DNA of 15,843 nt from Candidatus Omnitrophota bacterium (GTDB lineage: Bacteria > Omnitrophota > Gorgyraeia > Zapsychrales > Zapsychraceae), in the NCBI GenBank assembly GCA_020430005.1, contig JAGQKQ010000017.1, positions 1 to 15,843 of the forward strand. Reading direction: 5' to 3'. This document shows, one piece after another, positions 6,476 to 14,068 of this stretch (position 1 is the first letter of the stretch; each line of letters opens with the position of its first letter). A program made the translations under genes and the position numbers. The notes under the pieces were generated by a model that did no database searches, had not been told where the DNA came from, and saw only the letters and a list, made by a program, of their open reading frames with translations.

Positions 6476-7203
6476 GTAAAATCCTGGTTTGTCCGGTCGC
6501 GTATAACGAAAACATAAAATTGAACAACGCGATCCAGCGGTTTTTAAAATGCGTTTCTGCCGATAGTGTGGATTATCTGATTGTCGATGATTGTTCCGAT
6601 GACGGGACAACGGAGATGGTTCAGAGTTATGCGTCCCGCGGGGTGCAGACAATCCGTCACGAACAGCGTCGAGGGGTCGGCTCGGCTATACGGACGGCTA
6701 TTACATATGCGAGAAAGAACGGTTATGACGTTCTGGTTATCATGGCAGGGAATGATAAGGACAATCCCGAAGAGTTGCCGCGTTTAATTGATCCAATCGT
6801 TAAAGATGGTTATGATTTTGTTCAGGGATCTCGTTATAAGGCGGCCAATGGCATTGGCGGAGATATGCCGTTTTATCGCAAGATTGCCACACGCCTGCAT
6901 CCCATGTTGATGTCGTTGATTACCGGATGCAAGGTGACGGACTCGACAAATGGGTTCCGTGCCATGCGGCTTTCCATTTTTGATGACAAGGATATTGATA
7001 TTCATCAAAGCTGGCTGGATAAATACGAATTAGAACCATATTTATTGTACAAAGCGATTAAATTAAATTATAAATTCAAAGAGGCTCCGGTCACAAAGAT
7101 TTATCCGGCTAAGAAACTCGGTTATACCAAAATGCAGCCGTTGGTCGGTTGGTGGAGCATTTTAAAACCTTTGGTTTATTTAGGCCTGGGCATTCGAAAA
7201 TAA
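6472..7203 (+). CDS. Family 2 glycosyltransferase, DPM1-like (polyprenyl-phosphate sugar synthase candidate)
   Basis: A 243-aa GT-A fold enzyme. The nucleotide-binding signature VDDCSDDGT is at 38-46. The place where DPM1 enzymes have DADxQ holds GNDKDNP (92-98), so the first Asp is replaced by Gly and metal binding would rely on D94/D96. The later motifs QGSRY, TDSTNGFRAMR and WLDKYELEPYLL are typical of a bacterial DPM1-like subfamily. The protein ends in a moderately hydrophobic segment (WWSILKPLVYLGLGIRK) that may touch the membrane, but has no full transmembrane domain. Such enzymes move a sugar from a nucleotide donor to polyprenyl phosphate, producing donors for GT-C enzymes, three of which lie in this window. 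That link is inference. Translation is coupled to the acetyltransferase by a four-base overlap. Confidence 0.88.
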   Translation: MSKILVCPVAYNENIKLNNAIQRFLKCVSADSVDYLIVDDCSDDGTTEMVQSYASRGVQTIRHEQRRGVGSAIRTAITYARKNGYDVLVIMAGNDKDNPEELPRLIDPIVKDGYDFVQGSRYKAANGIGGDMPFYRKIATRLHPMLMSLITGCKVTDSTNGFRAMRLSIFDDKDIDIHQSWLDKYELEPYLLYKAIKLNYKFKEAPVTKIYPAKKLGYTKMQPLVGWWSILKPLVYLGLGIRK

Positions 7204-7214
7204 AGGAGGAGGGT

Positions 7215-7481
7215 ATGAAAAATATTCTGGTTTTATTATTAGGCATTTCTCTCGTCGGTTGTGCTTATGAAGGAAGAACATTGACCGACTACATGGAAGA
7301 ACCTCAGACGATTTTGAGGGACCCGCATTTTACGGCGTATAAAGAAAAGAGAGATGTTCTGGAAAGAAAGTATTTAAATGAAGAAATAACATACGCCGAA
7401 TATATGGAGGGCTTAGAAGCTCTGGACAATCAATACGATAAGGAAGTAGCGCAACGCAACGCTATTGTGACGCACGAATAA
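7215..7481 (+). CDS. Small predicted lipoprotein of unknown function
   Basis: An 88-aa protein beginning MKNILVLLLGISLVGCAYEG: a short signal peptide with lipobox LVGC and the modified cysteine at residue 16. The mature part is hydrophilic and mostly helical, with two likely helices (about 40-55 and 60-80) around the motif YLNEEITYAEYMEGLEALD, which resembles the short helical hairpins seen in SHOCT-like proteins. A longer frame starting at 7149 is rejected because AAGGAGGAGGG (7203-7213) sits directly before the ATG at 7215 and the lipoprotein signal starts exactly there. It lies 11 nt after the glycosyltransferase gene and 12 nt before the rRNA methyltransferase gene, so cotranscription is likely. 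I cannot name a function. Confidence 0.85.
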   Translation: MKNILVLLLGISLVGCAYEGRTLTDYMEEPQTILRDPHFTAYKEKRDVLERKYLNEEITYAEYMEGLEALDNQYDKEVAQRNAIVTHE

Positions 7482-7493
7482 GATAAGGATGAT

Positions 7494-8228
7494 ATGAAAA
7501 TTTCAGGAAAAAATTCGGTGATAGAACGGCTACGTTCTAATCCGCATAGTGTTAAAAAAATTTATATTCAGCAAGGCATTGACGGCGTCGCGAGCATCCG
7601 TAAAAAAGCCAAGCAGTGGGGTATCCCGGTTCTGAATGTTCCCAAGTCCAAGATTGTTAAAATGGCGCGGAACACAAATACGCAAGGTGTTTTAATTGAT
7701 GTCGATGGTTTTGAATATATAGAGTGTGATGCTCTATTGGATGATGCCAGAAAAAAGAAAAGGGTGCCCATTTTTCTGGACAGCCTGAACGATCCGCAGA
7801 ATCTTGGGGCTATTATCCGCAGTGTGGCCTGCCTCGGCAAATTTGCGCTTATTTTACCGACGCATAATTCGGTTTCCGTAACGGAATCCGTTTTACGTGT
7901 CGCTTCAGGGGGAGATAATTATGTTCCTATTGCGCAGGTTTCAAATATGAATCAGGCTATTCAAAAGGCGAAAGAAAAAGGATTCTGGATTGTTGGAAGT
8001 GTCGTCGGAGAAGATAACTCTATTTACAATGCAGAATTTCCATTTCCGATGGCGTTGGTTATGGGTTCTGAACAAAAGGGAATCCGCGGGGGTATCCGAA
8101 AGAATCTGGATATGGAATTTTCTATTCCCATGGCGTTGAACACATTGTCCTTTAACGTTGCGCACGCGACGGCTATTTTCTGTTATGAAATCAAAAAACA
8201 ACAATACCAAAAAAAGCTCAAAGACTAA
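7494..8228 (+). CDS. rlmB: TrmH/SpoU family RNA 2'-O-methyltransferase, RlmB-like
   Basis: A 244-aa SPOUT-class enzyme. Residues 1-75 form the small L30e/L7Ae-like substrate-binding domain (KISGKNSVIERL start, NTQGVLIDV end). The knotted methyltransferase domain follows with motif 1 FLDSLNDPQNLGAIIRS (94-110, N103 and R109), motif 2 VMGSEQKGIR (189-198) and motif 3 IPMALNTLSFNVAHATAI (211-228). RlmB methylates a 2'-hydroxyl of a guanosine in 23S rRNA using S-adenosylmethionine. Motif 3 reads SFNVAHA instead of the commoner SLNVSVA, so another TrmH-type target is possible. AAGGA at 7485-7489 precedes the ATG. The 3' end overlaps the HD-domain gene by 44 nt. Confidence 0.9.
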   Translation: MKISGKNSVIERLRSNPHSVKKIYIQQGIDGVASIRKKAKQWGIPVLNVPKSKIVKMARNTNTQGVLIDVDGFEYIECDALLDDARKKKRVPIFLDSLNDPQNLGAIIRSVACLGKFALILPTHNSVSVTESVLRVASGGDNYVPIAQVSNMNQAIQKAKEKGFWIVGSVVGEDNSIYNAEFPFPMALVMGSEQKGIRGGIRKNLDMEFSIPMALNTLSFNVAHATAIFCYEIKKQQYQKKLKD

Positions 8229-8802
8229 CGCGGCGCTTAATGCCGTTAACCTTTTTGCCGAAGCCGGACTGCTTAAGAAAATTAAACGCAGCGGATGGTG
8301 GGTGGCCGGTATTAAAGATCCCGAGAGTGTCGCGGAACATTGTTTTCGTTGTGCCGTTATCGGATATTACATGGCCCATCTTGAAAAGGTTGATCCTATG
8401 AAGGTTATGGCGATGTGTTTATTTAATGATCTGCATGAAGCGCGTATTAACGATCTTCACAAAATGGGACATCATTACATTGATTTCAGAAAAGCCGAGG
8501 AAAAGGTTTTTAAAGATCAGACCGAACAGCTGGATGATCAAGTAAAAAAAGAGATGCGGAGTTTTCGCACGGAATATGATCAACAAAACAGCGACGAAAG
8601 TATTGTGGCCAGAGACGCGGACATTCTGGAATGTTTATTACAGGCTAAAGAATACTATGATAATGGTCATTTAAAGGCCAGGAAATTTTTTGTTAAAGCC
8701 CCCGATCATCTGAAAACAAAAACAGCGAAACAGTTATGGCAAACGATCAAAAATTGGGACAGCGGACAGTGGTGGGAAGATGTTGTCAAATTTGAACGTT
8801 AG
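8185..8802 (+). CDS. HD-domain protein, YfbR/HDDC2-like nucleotidase family
   Basis: A 205-aa protein from the ATG at 8185. The frame could begin at a TTG at 8158, but ATG at 8185 gives the smaller overlap with the upstream gene (44 nt); no good Shine-Dalgarno is visible, so translational coupling is likely. The Lys/Asn/Ser-rich first 15 residues are followed by the HD domain: SVAEH (H52), LFNDLHEARIND (N81, D82, E85) and RDADILE (D144/D146). YfbR and HDDC2 relatives are metal-dependent deoxynucleoside 5'-monophosphatases. The expected HD pair reads Asn-Asp here, so one metal ligand seems replaced while the others remain; activity or metal preference may differ. The stop lies 23 nt inside the next gene. 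Confidence 0.83.
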   Translation: MKSKNNNTKKSSKTNAALNAVNLFAEAGLLKKIKRSGWWVAGIKDPESVAEHCFRCAVIGYYMAHLEKVDPMKVMAMCLFNDLHEARINDLHKMGHHYIDFRKAEEKVFKDQTEQLDDQVKKEMRSFRTEYDQQNSDESIVARDADILECLLQAKEYYDNGHLKARKFFVKAPDHLKTKTAKQLWQTIKNWDSGQWWEDVVKFER

Positions 8803-9586
8803 ACAAGTTTTCATAGGGATTGTGGTATGCATTTTTCTGACGGGGTGTGCCAGTCTCGGATCTTATAATCCGGCAACGGGACGAAATGAATTTATCATGA
8901 TCCCGACTTCTGAAGAAATCCAGATGGGACAGAGTGTTCATCAGGGACTGGAAAAAAAATATACTCTTTCCACAAATTCCAAGTATGTAGAGCGGGTTAA
9001 TCGTATCGGTCAGCGTGTGGCGATGGTTTCGGACCGGCAGGATTATGTGTACAAGTTCTTTGTTATTGAAGGTGATCAGATTAATGCTTTTACAACTCCT
9101 GGCGGGAATGTTTATGTTTATACCGGCCTGCTCGATAAAATGCCTTCGGATGATCAAATCGCTTTTGTTATAGCCCATGAAATCGGACATTGCGCGGCGC
9201 GACATGTTATTAAAAAATACCAGGCGGCGTTAAGTTACGATTTGATCGGTAATATTATCTTTAATCAAATTGATGATGGCGGACGCGGTTATGATCTTGC
9301 CCGGCTGGGATCGGGTGCGTTAATGAGTCTTGTTTTTTCAGCTTATAGCCGGCAGGATGAATTGGAAGCGGATCAGCTTGGTCTCAAATATGGCCATCTG
9401 GCCGGATACGATACAAACGGAGCTGTGGAAGCCCTGGAAATTCTTGAAGCGGAATCGGAAGGTGGTGGTGGACCGCTGATTTTACGATCCCATCCTTATT
9501 TAAAAGACCGTATCGTCAAAGTTAAAGAGGCTATCCCGGCCGTCGAACATCGATATAACAGCGTTGTTGGTCATATTTCGCAATGA
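8780..9586 (+). CDS. M48 family metallopeptidase, lipoprotein
   Basis: A 268-aa protein with a signal peptide and lipobox LTGC, lipidated Cys at residue 23. The catalytic zinc motif HEIGH is at 133-137, followed by CAARH; the third ligand region is DELEAD with E194/E196. This is the M48 arrangement of BepA/LoiP/YcaL-type periplasmic peptidases, which work in envelope protein quality control and, in some cases, outer-membrane assembly. There is no C-terminal TPR domain like that of BepA, so it is of the short LoiP/YcaL size class. The ATG at 8780 is preceded by a GGTGGGAAG stretch inside the HD-domain gene, and the two genes overlap by 23 nt. The 80-nt gap after it is the largest in the plus-strand run. 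Confidence 0.93.
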   Translation: MLSNLNVRQVFIGIVVCIFLTGCASLGSYNPATGRNEFIMIPTSEEIQMGQSVHQGLEKKYTLSTNSKYVERVNRIGQRVAMVSDRQDYVYKFFVIEGDQINAFTTPGGNVYVYTGLLDKMPSDDQIAFVIAHEIGHCAARHVIKKYQAALSYDLIGNIIFNQIDDGGRGYDLARLGSGALMSLVFSAYSRQDELEADQLGLKYGHLAGYDTNGAVEALEILEAESEGGGGPLILRSHPYLKDRIVKVKEAIPAVEHRYNSVVGHISQ

Positions 9587-9666
9587 TCGCCGGAGATTTG
9601 TTTGGAATTTAAAAAAAATATTTAAAGGCATTACAGAAACTGTTTTAATGGTAAAATGGAGAAAAA

Positions 9667-9963
9667 ATGGAACGTATAGGGATTGCCGCCAGTAAGATTG
9701 CCAAAGGAAATTTGCTGCTTTATAACGGATATGTCATTCTGATTTCATTTCTCCTGTCATTGTTTTTGTTCGTTATGGTGGGCAGTACGGTACTTTTTGC
9801 TCTGATTATTATCGATTATATTGTTACCGAAGTTGCGCATGTGCCGTTCCATAAAAACAGAACGTTTATTTACACGGTGTGTATGATTACATTGGGTGTA
9901 ATCATGGGGATTTTTCATTTGGTCGCCGTCTTTAAAAACATAAAATTTAAAAAAGACAGTTAA
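9667..9963 (+). CDS. Small membrane protein of unknown function, upstream of hybrid kinase
   Basis: A 98-aa protein with a short basic N-terminus, a long hydrophobic stretch at about 18-55 (one long or two close spans), a loop containing HVPFHKNRT, a second span at about 66-90 and a Lys-rich C-terminal tail. I recognise no family. The start ATG has GGAG 5-6 nt upstream (9659-9662). Its TAA shares one base with the kinase ATG (TAATG, 9961-9965), so the two are translationally coupled. The kinase has no membrane segment, so this protein could be its membrane partner, but only position supports that. Upstream is an 80-nt spacer with TGGTAAAAT (9649-9657), a possible extended -10 with a poor -35. 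Confidence 0.72.
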   Translation: MERIGIAASKIAKGNLLLYNGYVILISFLLSLFLFVMVGSTVLFALIIIDYIVTEVAHVPFHKNRTFIYTVCMITLGVIMGIFHLVAVFKNIKFKKDS

Positions 9964-11894
9964 TGCCCGTTAAGAAAACAATTAACTTTGAGAAATTTAT
10001 TGAAGCTCTGCAAGTCGGGGTTTTCCGCAGTACTATTGGGCCTAAAGCCAAGATTGTTTATGCTAATAAGACCTTTCTCGATATGCTGGGATGCACGGCC
10101 AGTAAAGCGGAGACGATGCTGGTCGCCGACCTTTTTACCGAGCCTCGCAAGGCGCGGCCTTTTAACACGCTGTTTTCCCACCAGGGGTATGTCCGCGAAT
10201 ATGAAGTTCAGCTTAAGGGAAAAAATGGACGATCATTCTGGTGTGCCTTATCCGCGACAACTACCACCGAAGGAAAGAAGAAATATTGTGATGTGGTTGT
10301 TTCTGATATTTCACTGCGTAAGCGTTGTGAAAGAGAAGCTGTGGAATCCAAGGAATTGTTCCAGAGTATTTTTCAAAATACGGCGGCTGTCATTACCGTA
10401 GCGAATCAGCATGACAAAATTGTGGCATGGAATCCGTATACGGAAAAGCTTCTCGGATTGGAGAAGGGCGATTTGTTTAATTTGCATGTGAAAGAACTTT
10501 ATCCCCCGAAGGAATGGCGTAAAATTCAGGATATCCGTAAAAAACACAGGGGTATTCTTCCGGACATTCAAACCAAGGTTTACCGCGCGGATAAAAAGGC
10601 CGTGGACGTTCATTTATCGATTTCTGTTTTAAAAGACGCTGAAGGGGAAAAGGTCGGTTCTATCGGGATTATGCAGGACATTACTGAGCAGAAGAAATTT
10701 GAAGGGGCGCTGGTGCAGGCCAAGCATGCCGCGGAAGAGGCTAACAAAGCGAAATCCATGTTCTTGGCGAATATGTCGCATGAGGTGCGTACACCGATGA
10801 ACACGATTATGGGGATGTTGGATTTAACGTTAGATACAGAGTTAGGTGAAGAGCAGCGTGAGAACCTATCGGTGGCCAAGGACGCGACGGATAGTTTGTT
10901 GGGATTAATTAATGATATTCTGGATTTATCAAGAGTCGAGTCCGGAAAACTTCAGTTGGAAAACATCGAGTTTCATTTAACGAATGTGGCGCGCAGTGTC
11001 TGCAAAGGATTGAGTGTTTTAGCGAAAGAAAAGAATCTGGATTTGGTCCTGGATCTCGAAGATGGCCTGCCGGAATTGATAGAGGGTGATCCGGTCCGTC
11101 TGCGGCAGATCCTGATTAACTTAATTAATAACGCGATTAAGTTTACCCATAAGGGAAAAATTACGGTTGTCATCAAAGTAGAAAAGAAAATGGAAAACGA
11201 TGTGATGCTTCTTTTCTCTGTGGTTGACGAAGGGATCGGGATACCTAAAGACAAACATGACACGGTCTTTCAGGTTTTCGCGCAGGCCGATGAAACTACC
11301 ACACGCCGTTTTGGAGGGACCGGGTTAGGCTTGGCCATTTGTAAGCGTCTGGCGGAGATGATGGGAGGAGAAATTTGGGTTGATAGTGTGGAATCCAAGG
11401 GAAGTACATTCAGTTTTACAGCTAAGTTCAAAGTCATTAAATGGAAGGTTTCTTCCGATGAGGATTTTAAAGGTGCCGCGGCAGTTAATGGCAAGTTTAA
11501 TAATGAACAGTTAAAAGGTCTCAAGATTCTTTTAGCAGAGGACAATCTTGTAAATCAAAAAATTGCTATACGTATGTTGGAAAAAGTCGGCTGTGTTGTG
11601 GAGGCCGTTGATAATGGAAAATCCGTTGTTGATCTTGCTTTAACGAAACCATTTGATCTCATTCTCATGGACTCTAATATGCCCGAGATGGATGGAATAG
11701 AGGCCACAAAGATGATACGGAAGAATGAAGAAAAGACGGGGACGCATATTCCTATTCTTGCGTTTACGGCCCGGGCCATGAATGAGGACCGGCAGAATTG
11801 TATGGAGGCCGGAATGGACGGGTATGTCACAAAGCCTATTGAGCGTGAAAAAATGTTTGAAGAAATTATTAATGCGTCAAGAAAAGGAAGGTAA
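9963..11894 (+). CDS. Cytoplasmic hybrid histidine kinase (PAS-PAS-HisKA-HATPase-REC)
   Basis: A 643-aa sensor kinase. Two PAS domains (about 8-125 and 130-250) sense an unknown cue; no membrane span or signal peptide is seen, so it should be cytoplasmic. The dimerisation domain has MSHEVRTPMN with phosphorylatable H273. The ATPase domain has VVDEGIGIP (G1 box) and FGGTGLGLAICKRL from F450 (G2 box). The C-terminal receiver domain has acidic residues E526/D527, phospho-acceptor D570 in LMDSNMPEMDG and K624 in VTKPIE. All catalytic residues are present. A separate HPt gene begins eight bases later, so phosphate can pass H273 to D570 to the HPt histidine. The final response regulator is not in the window. 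The frame starts inside the stop of the preceding small membrane gene. Confidence 0.96.
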   Translation: MPVKKTINFEKFIEALQVGVFRSTIGPKAKIVYANKTFLDMLGCTASKAETMLVADLFTEPRKARPFNTLFSHQGYVREYEVQLKGKNGRSFWCALSATTTTEGKKKYCDVVVSDISLRKRCEREAVESKELFQSIFQNTAAVITVANQHDKIVAWNPYTEKLLGLEKGDLFNLHVKELYPPKEWRKIQDIRKKHRGILPDIQTKVYRADKKAVDVHLSISVLKDAEGEKVGSIGIMQDITEQKKFEGALVQAKHAAEEANKAKSMFLANMSHEVRTPMNTIMGMLDLTLDTELGEEQRENLSVAKDATDSLLGLINDILDLSRVESGKLQLENIEFHLTNVARSVCKGLSVLAKEKNLDLVLDLEDGLPELIEGDPVRLRQILINLINNAIKFTHKGKITVVIKVEKKMENDVMLLFSVVDEGIGIPKDKHDTVFQVFAQADETTTRRFGGTGLGLAICKRLAEMMGGEIWVDSVESKGSTFSFTAKFKVIKWKVSSDEDFKGAAAVNGKFNNEQLKGLKILLAEDNLVNQKIAIRMLEKVGCVVEAVDNGKSVVDLALTKPFDLILMDSNMPEMDGIEATKMIRKNEEKTGTHIPILAFTARAMNEDRQNCMEAGMDGYVTKPIEREKMFEEIINASRKGR

Positions 11895-11902
11895 GCAATC
11901 TC

Positions 11903-12256
11903 ATGAGTGAAGAAACCATTGATTTAGCGGAATTTATGGAAAGAGTTCAAGATGATAAAGAACTTCTTTTAGAGTTGCTGGATATTTTTATGGAAGATTT
12001 CCAAGAAAAGCGTCGTCAGTTAGGTGACGCGATAGAAAAGAATGATGTGGAACAAGTCAAAAGTATTGCTCATTCTCTGAAAGGAGCGTCCGGAAATATT
12101 TCTGCCAAGCCTCTTCGACAAACATGTCTTAAGCTGGAAGAAATGGGGAAAGAGGGAAAATTGGACGGAGGACAAGAGTTGTTAGTTACAATAGATCAGC
12201 AATTTCAGGATTTGGTTAAACGTATCGAAACCTTAAAGGAAGAATTGAGTTCCTAA
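11903..12256 (+). CDS. HPt-domain phosphotransfer protein
   Basis: A 117-aa, mostly helical protein. The phosphotransfer signature is IAHSLKGASGNI, with the acceptor histidine at H57 and the usual Lys (K60) and Gly residues around it. The first helices (LAEFMERVQDDKELLLELLDIFMEDF) and the pattern following H57 (LRQTCLKLEEMGKEG) match the four-helix HPt bundle. It is a stand-alone HPt lying eight bases after the hybrid kinase gene and should accept phosphate from D570 of that kinase and hand it to an unidentified receiver. An 11-nt gap leads to the next gene, suggesting a shared transcript with a membrane glycosyltransferase. Confidence 0.93.
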   Translation: MSEETIDLAEFMERVQDDKELLLELLDIFMEDFQEKRRQLGDAIEKNDVEQVKSIAHSLKGASGNISAKPLRQTCLKLEEMGKEGKLDGGQELLVTIDQQFQDLVKRIETLKEELSS

Positions 12257-12267
12257 AAAGCCGTGGC

Positions 12268-14064
12268 GTGAGTGATTTGTTACTTTCCAAAATACAATCC
12301 AGTCTGCAGAAGTTAACCACACGCAATGTTTTTGTTCTCCTTTTATTGATAGGACTTTGCGTTTATGGAAACGCCATATTCCATCCGTTTGTCCATGATG
12401 ACGTTGTTTTTATTCAGCAGAATCCCAATATTCAGAACCTTGATTTTTTTAGTATCTTCTTTCAAGCGACATCTCCTCAAGAAAAAATTATTAATCTTTA
12501 TTATCGCCCTGTTTTAGAGGGAGTTTATCGTCTACAGTACAAGCTTTTTGGATTAAATTCCTATGGTTTTCATTTATTCAATATTTTAATTCATATCGGC
12601 AACGCGTTTCTTGTTTTTTGTTTCTGCCGCTTTGTGTTTAAAGAGCGCGAATTTAAACAATGGCTGGCTTTGTCGGTCGCTGTTATTTTCCTGATTCATC
12701 CTGTTCAGAGTGAAGCGGTAGCCTGTATTTCAGGAATATCCAATACACTGCTCTTATTCCTTTGTTTGATATCATTGAACTGTTATTGTTATGCTTTTTA
12801 TCGGCAGGATTCTTTCAAGAAAGTTATCTTATTATTGTGTTCGCTATTAATCTTTTTCCTGGCTCTTTTTACTAAAGAGCAGGCCATTATGTTTCCTGTA
12901 ATCCTGGTAATTTACGGTCTCTTTTTTCCGAAAGACGCAAAGGACCGTTCGAGGGTATGGATGCATGGGGCATTGTTTGTTTTAATTGCTGCCGGATATT
13001 TCTCATTTCGAAAATTAATTTTCGGTTCCACGGTAAAGCTGGGATTAACGTTTGACCATGAGTTCTGGCTTAGAATTTTTTCAATTCCGGCCACATTGTT
13101 GGAATATGTCAGGATTATCTTCTTGCCGTATGATCTGCACTATTATCGCAGCAAGGATATCCTTGATCCTTATATCATTCCGTTATTGATTCTTGTTTTA
13201 GTTCTGGTTCTGATTTCTTTGTGGCTGAAAAGGACGAAATCAGAGCAACGAAAATATGTTTTCTTTGGATTGCTATGGTTTATCGTTTGGCTGCTTCCGA
13301 TTTTGAACATTATTCCGATTATTAATGAATATTCTACGATTCTGACGTCGGAGCATTTTCTTTACATTCCGTTGGTTGGTATTTTAATTGCCGTCTTTTC
13401 TGCCTTAGAACATGTTTATCGGCAAAGGGGTTTTCGCGCGGGTTTTTCTATGTTCAGCCTGATCGTGATTGTTTTTTCATTTTTAACGGTCTGGCATAAT
13501 ACATTCTGGAAAAATGAAATTGTCCTGTTTGAGCGCGTGGTTGAATTTGAGGATCATTTTGGTCGCGGGTACAATCTTCTCGCCAAGGCTTATTATCAGG
13601 CAGGCGACTACGAAAAAGCCGTGGTGGCGGACCGTAAGGCGTTAGATATTATGAGAGGGTACCTGGCAAAATCCAAAGGAACGGCCGCGGAAAGTTTTTA
13701 TTCAGGTTTTATTAAGGGGATCCATTTTGATTTAGCTCAGTATTATCAGGCGCTGGGCCGGATTCCGCTGACGCTCCAGAATTATCGTGAAGCGATTGCA
13801 ATTGATCCCAAAGATGGGATCGTTTATAACAATATTGCGACGGTCTATTTGTCGATGGGACAGATGGACCAGGCCTTTGAGTATTTGAGACAATCTGTTA
13901 CGTTAACTCCTGATAATGCGTTGGCCTGGAATAATCTGGCTATATGTTACATTGACCGTGGTGAACTGGATAAGGCAGAGCAGTGTTTCCGCCGGGCACT
14001 CGCCTATGATCCAAGTTTAATTTCGGCAAAAGATAATCTGGAACGCCTCATTCACAGGCCTTAA
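12268..14064 (+). CDS. TMTC-like GT-C membrane protein with C-terminal TPR repeats
   Basis: A 598-aa protein. Residues about 18-425 hold many membrane spans; the first extracytoplasmic loop has HDD (43-45) and YYRPVLEG (78-85), followed later by HPVQSEAVACISG (144-156). These match the transmembrane/TPR (TMTC, DUF1736-like) proteins, GT-C enzymes that in eukaryotes transfer mannose to protein Ser/Thr. Residues about 432-598 contain roughly four TPR motifs (YNLLAKAYYQAGDYEKAV, the repeat from DLAQYYQALGR, NNIATVYLSMGQMDQAF and NNLAICYIDRGELDKAE). TPRs may recognise acceptor or partner proteins. The start is GTG at 12268, since no in-frame ATG is near; its Shine-Dalgarno is weak, so a start at the TTG at 12277 cannot be excluded. 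The donor is probably a lipid-linked sugar (inference from family). Confidence 0.87.
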   Translation: MSDLLLSKIQSSLQKLTTRNVFVLLLLIGLCVYGNAIFHPFVHDDVVFIQQNPNIQNLDFFSIFFQATSPQEKIINLYYRPVLEGVYRLQYKLFGLNSYGFHLFNILIHIGNAFLVFCFCRFVFKEREFKQWLALSVAVIFLIHPVQSEAVACISGISNTLLLFLCLISLNCYCYAFYRQDSFKKVILLLCSLLIFFLALFTKEQAIMFPVILVIYGLFFPKDAKDRSRVWMHGALFVLIAAGYFSFRKLIFGSTVKLGLTFDHEFWLRIFSIPATLLEYVRIIFLPYDLHYYRSKDILDPYIIPLLILVLVLVLISLWLKRTKSEQRKYVFFGLLWFIVWLLPILNIIPIINEYSTILTSEHFLYIPLVGILIAVFSALEHVYRQRGFRAGFSMFSLIVIVFSFLTVWHNTFWKNEIVLFERVVEFEDHFGRGYNLLAKAYYQAGDYEKAVVADRKALDIMRGYLAKSKGTAAESFYSGFIKGIHFDLAQYYQALGRIPLTLQNYREAIAIDPKDGIVYNNIATVYLSMGQMDQAFEYLRQSVTLTPDNALAWNNLAICYIDRGELDKAEQCFRRALAYDPSLISAKDNLERLIHRP

Positions 14065-14068
14065 AGCG

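Noticed and set aside
7149..7214. Longer N-terminus for the small lipoprotein
   Set aside because: It would run inside the glycosyltransferase gene and bury the lipoprotein signal; a strong Shine-Dalgarno directly precedes the ATG at 7215.
9633..9647. ACAG-AAA-CTGT followed by TTTT as a terminator after the peptidase gene
   Set aside because: A 4-bp stem is too weak for an intrinsic terminator.
9631..9657. Promoter before the hybrid-kinase operon (TTACAG, 15-nt spacer, TAAAAT with extended TGG)
   Set aside because: The spacer is short, the -35 match is poor and the implied start is only a few bases before the ATG; not strong enough to list as a feature.
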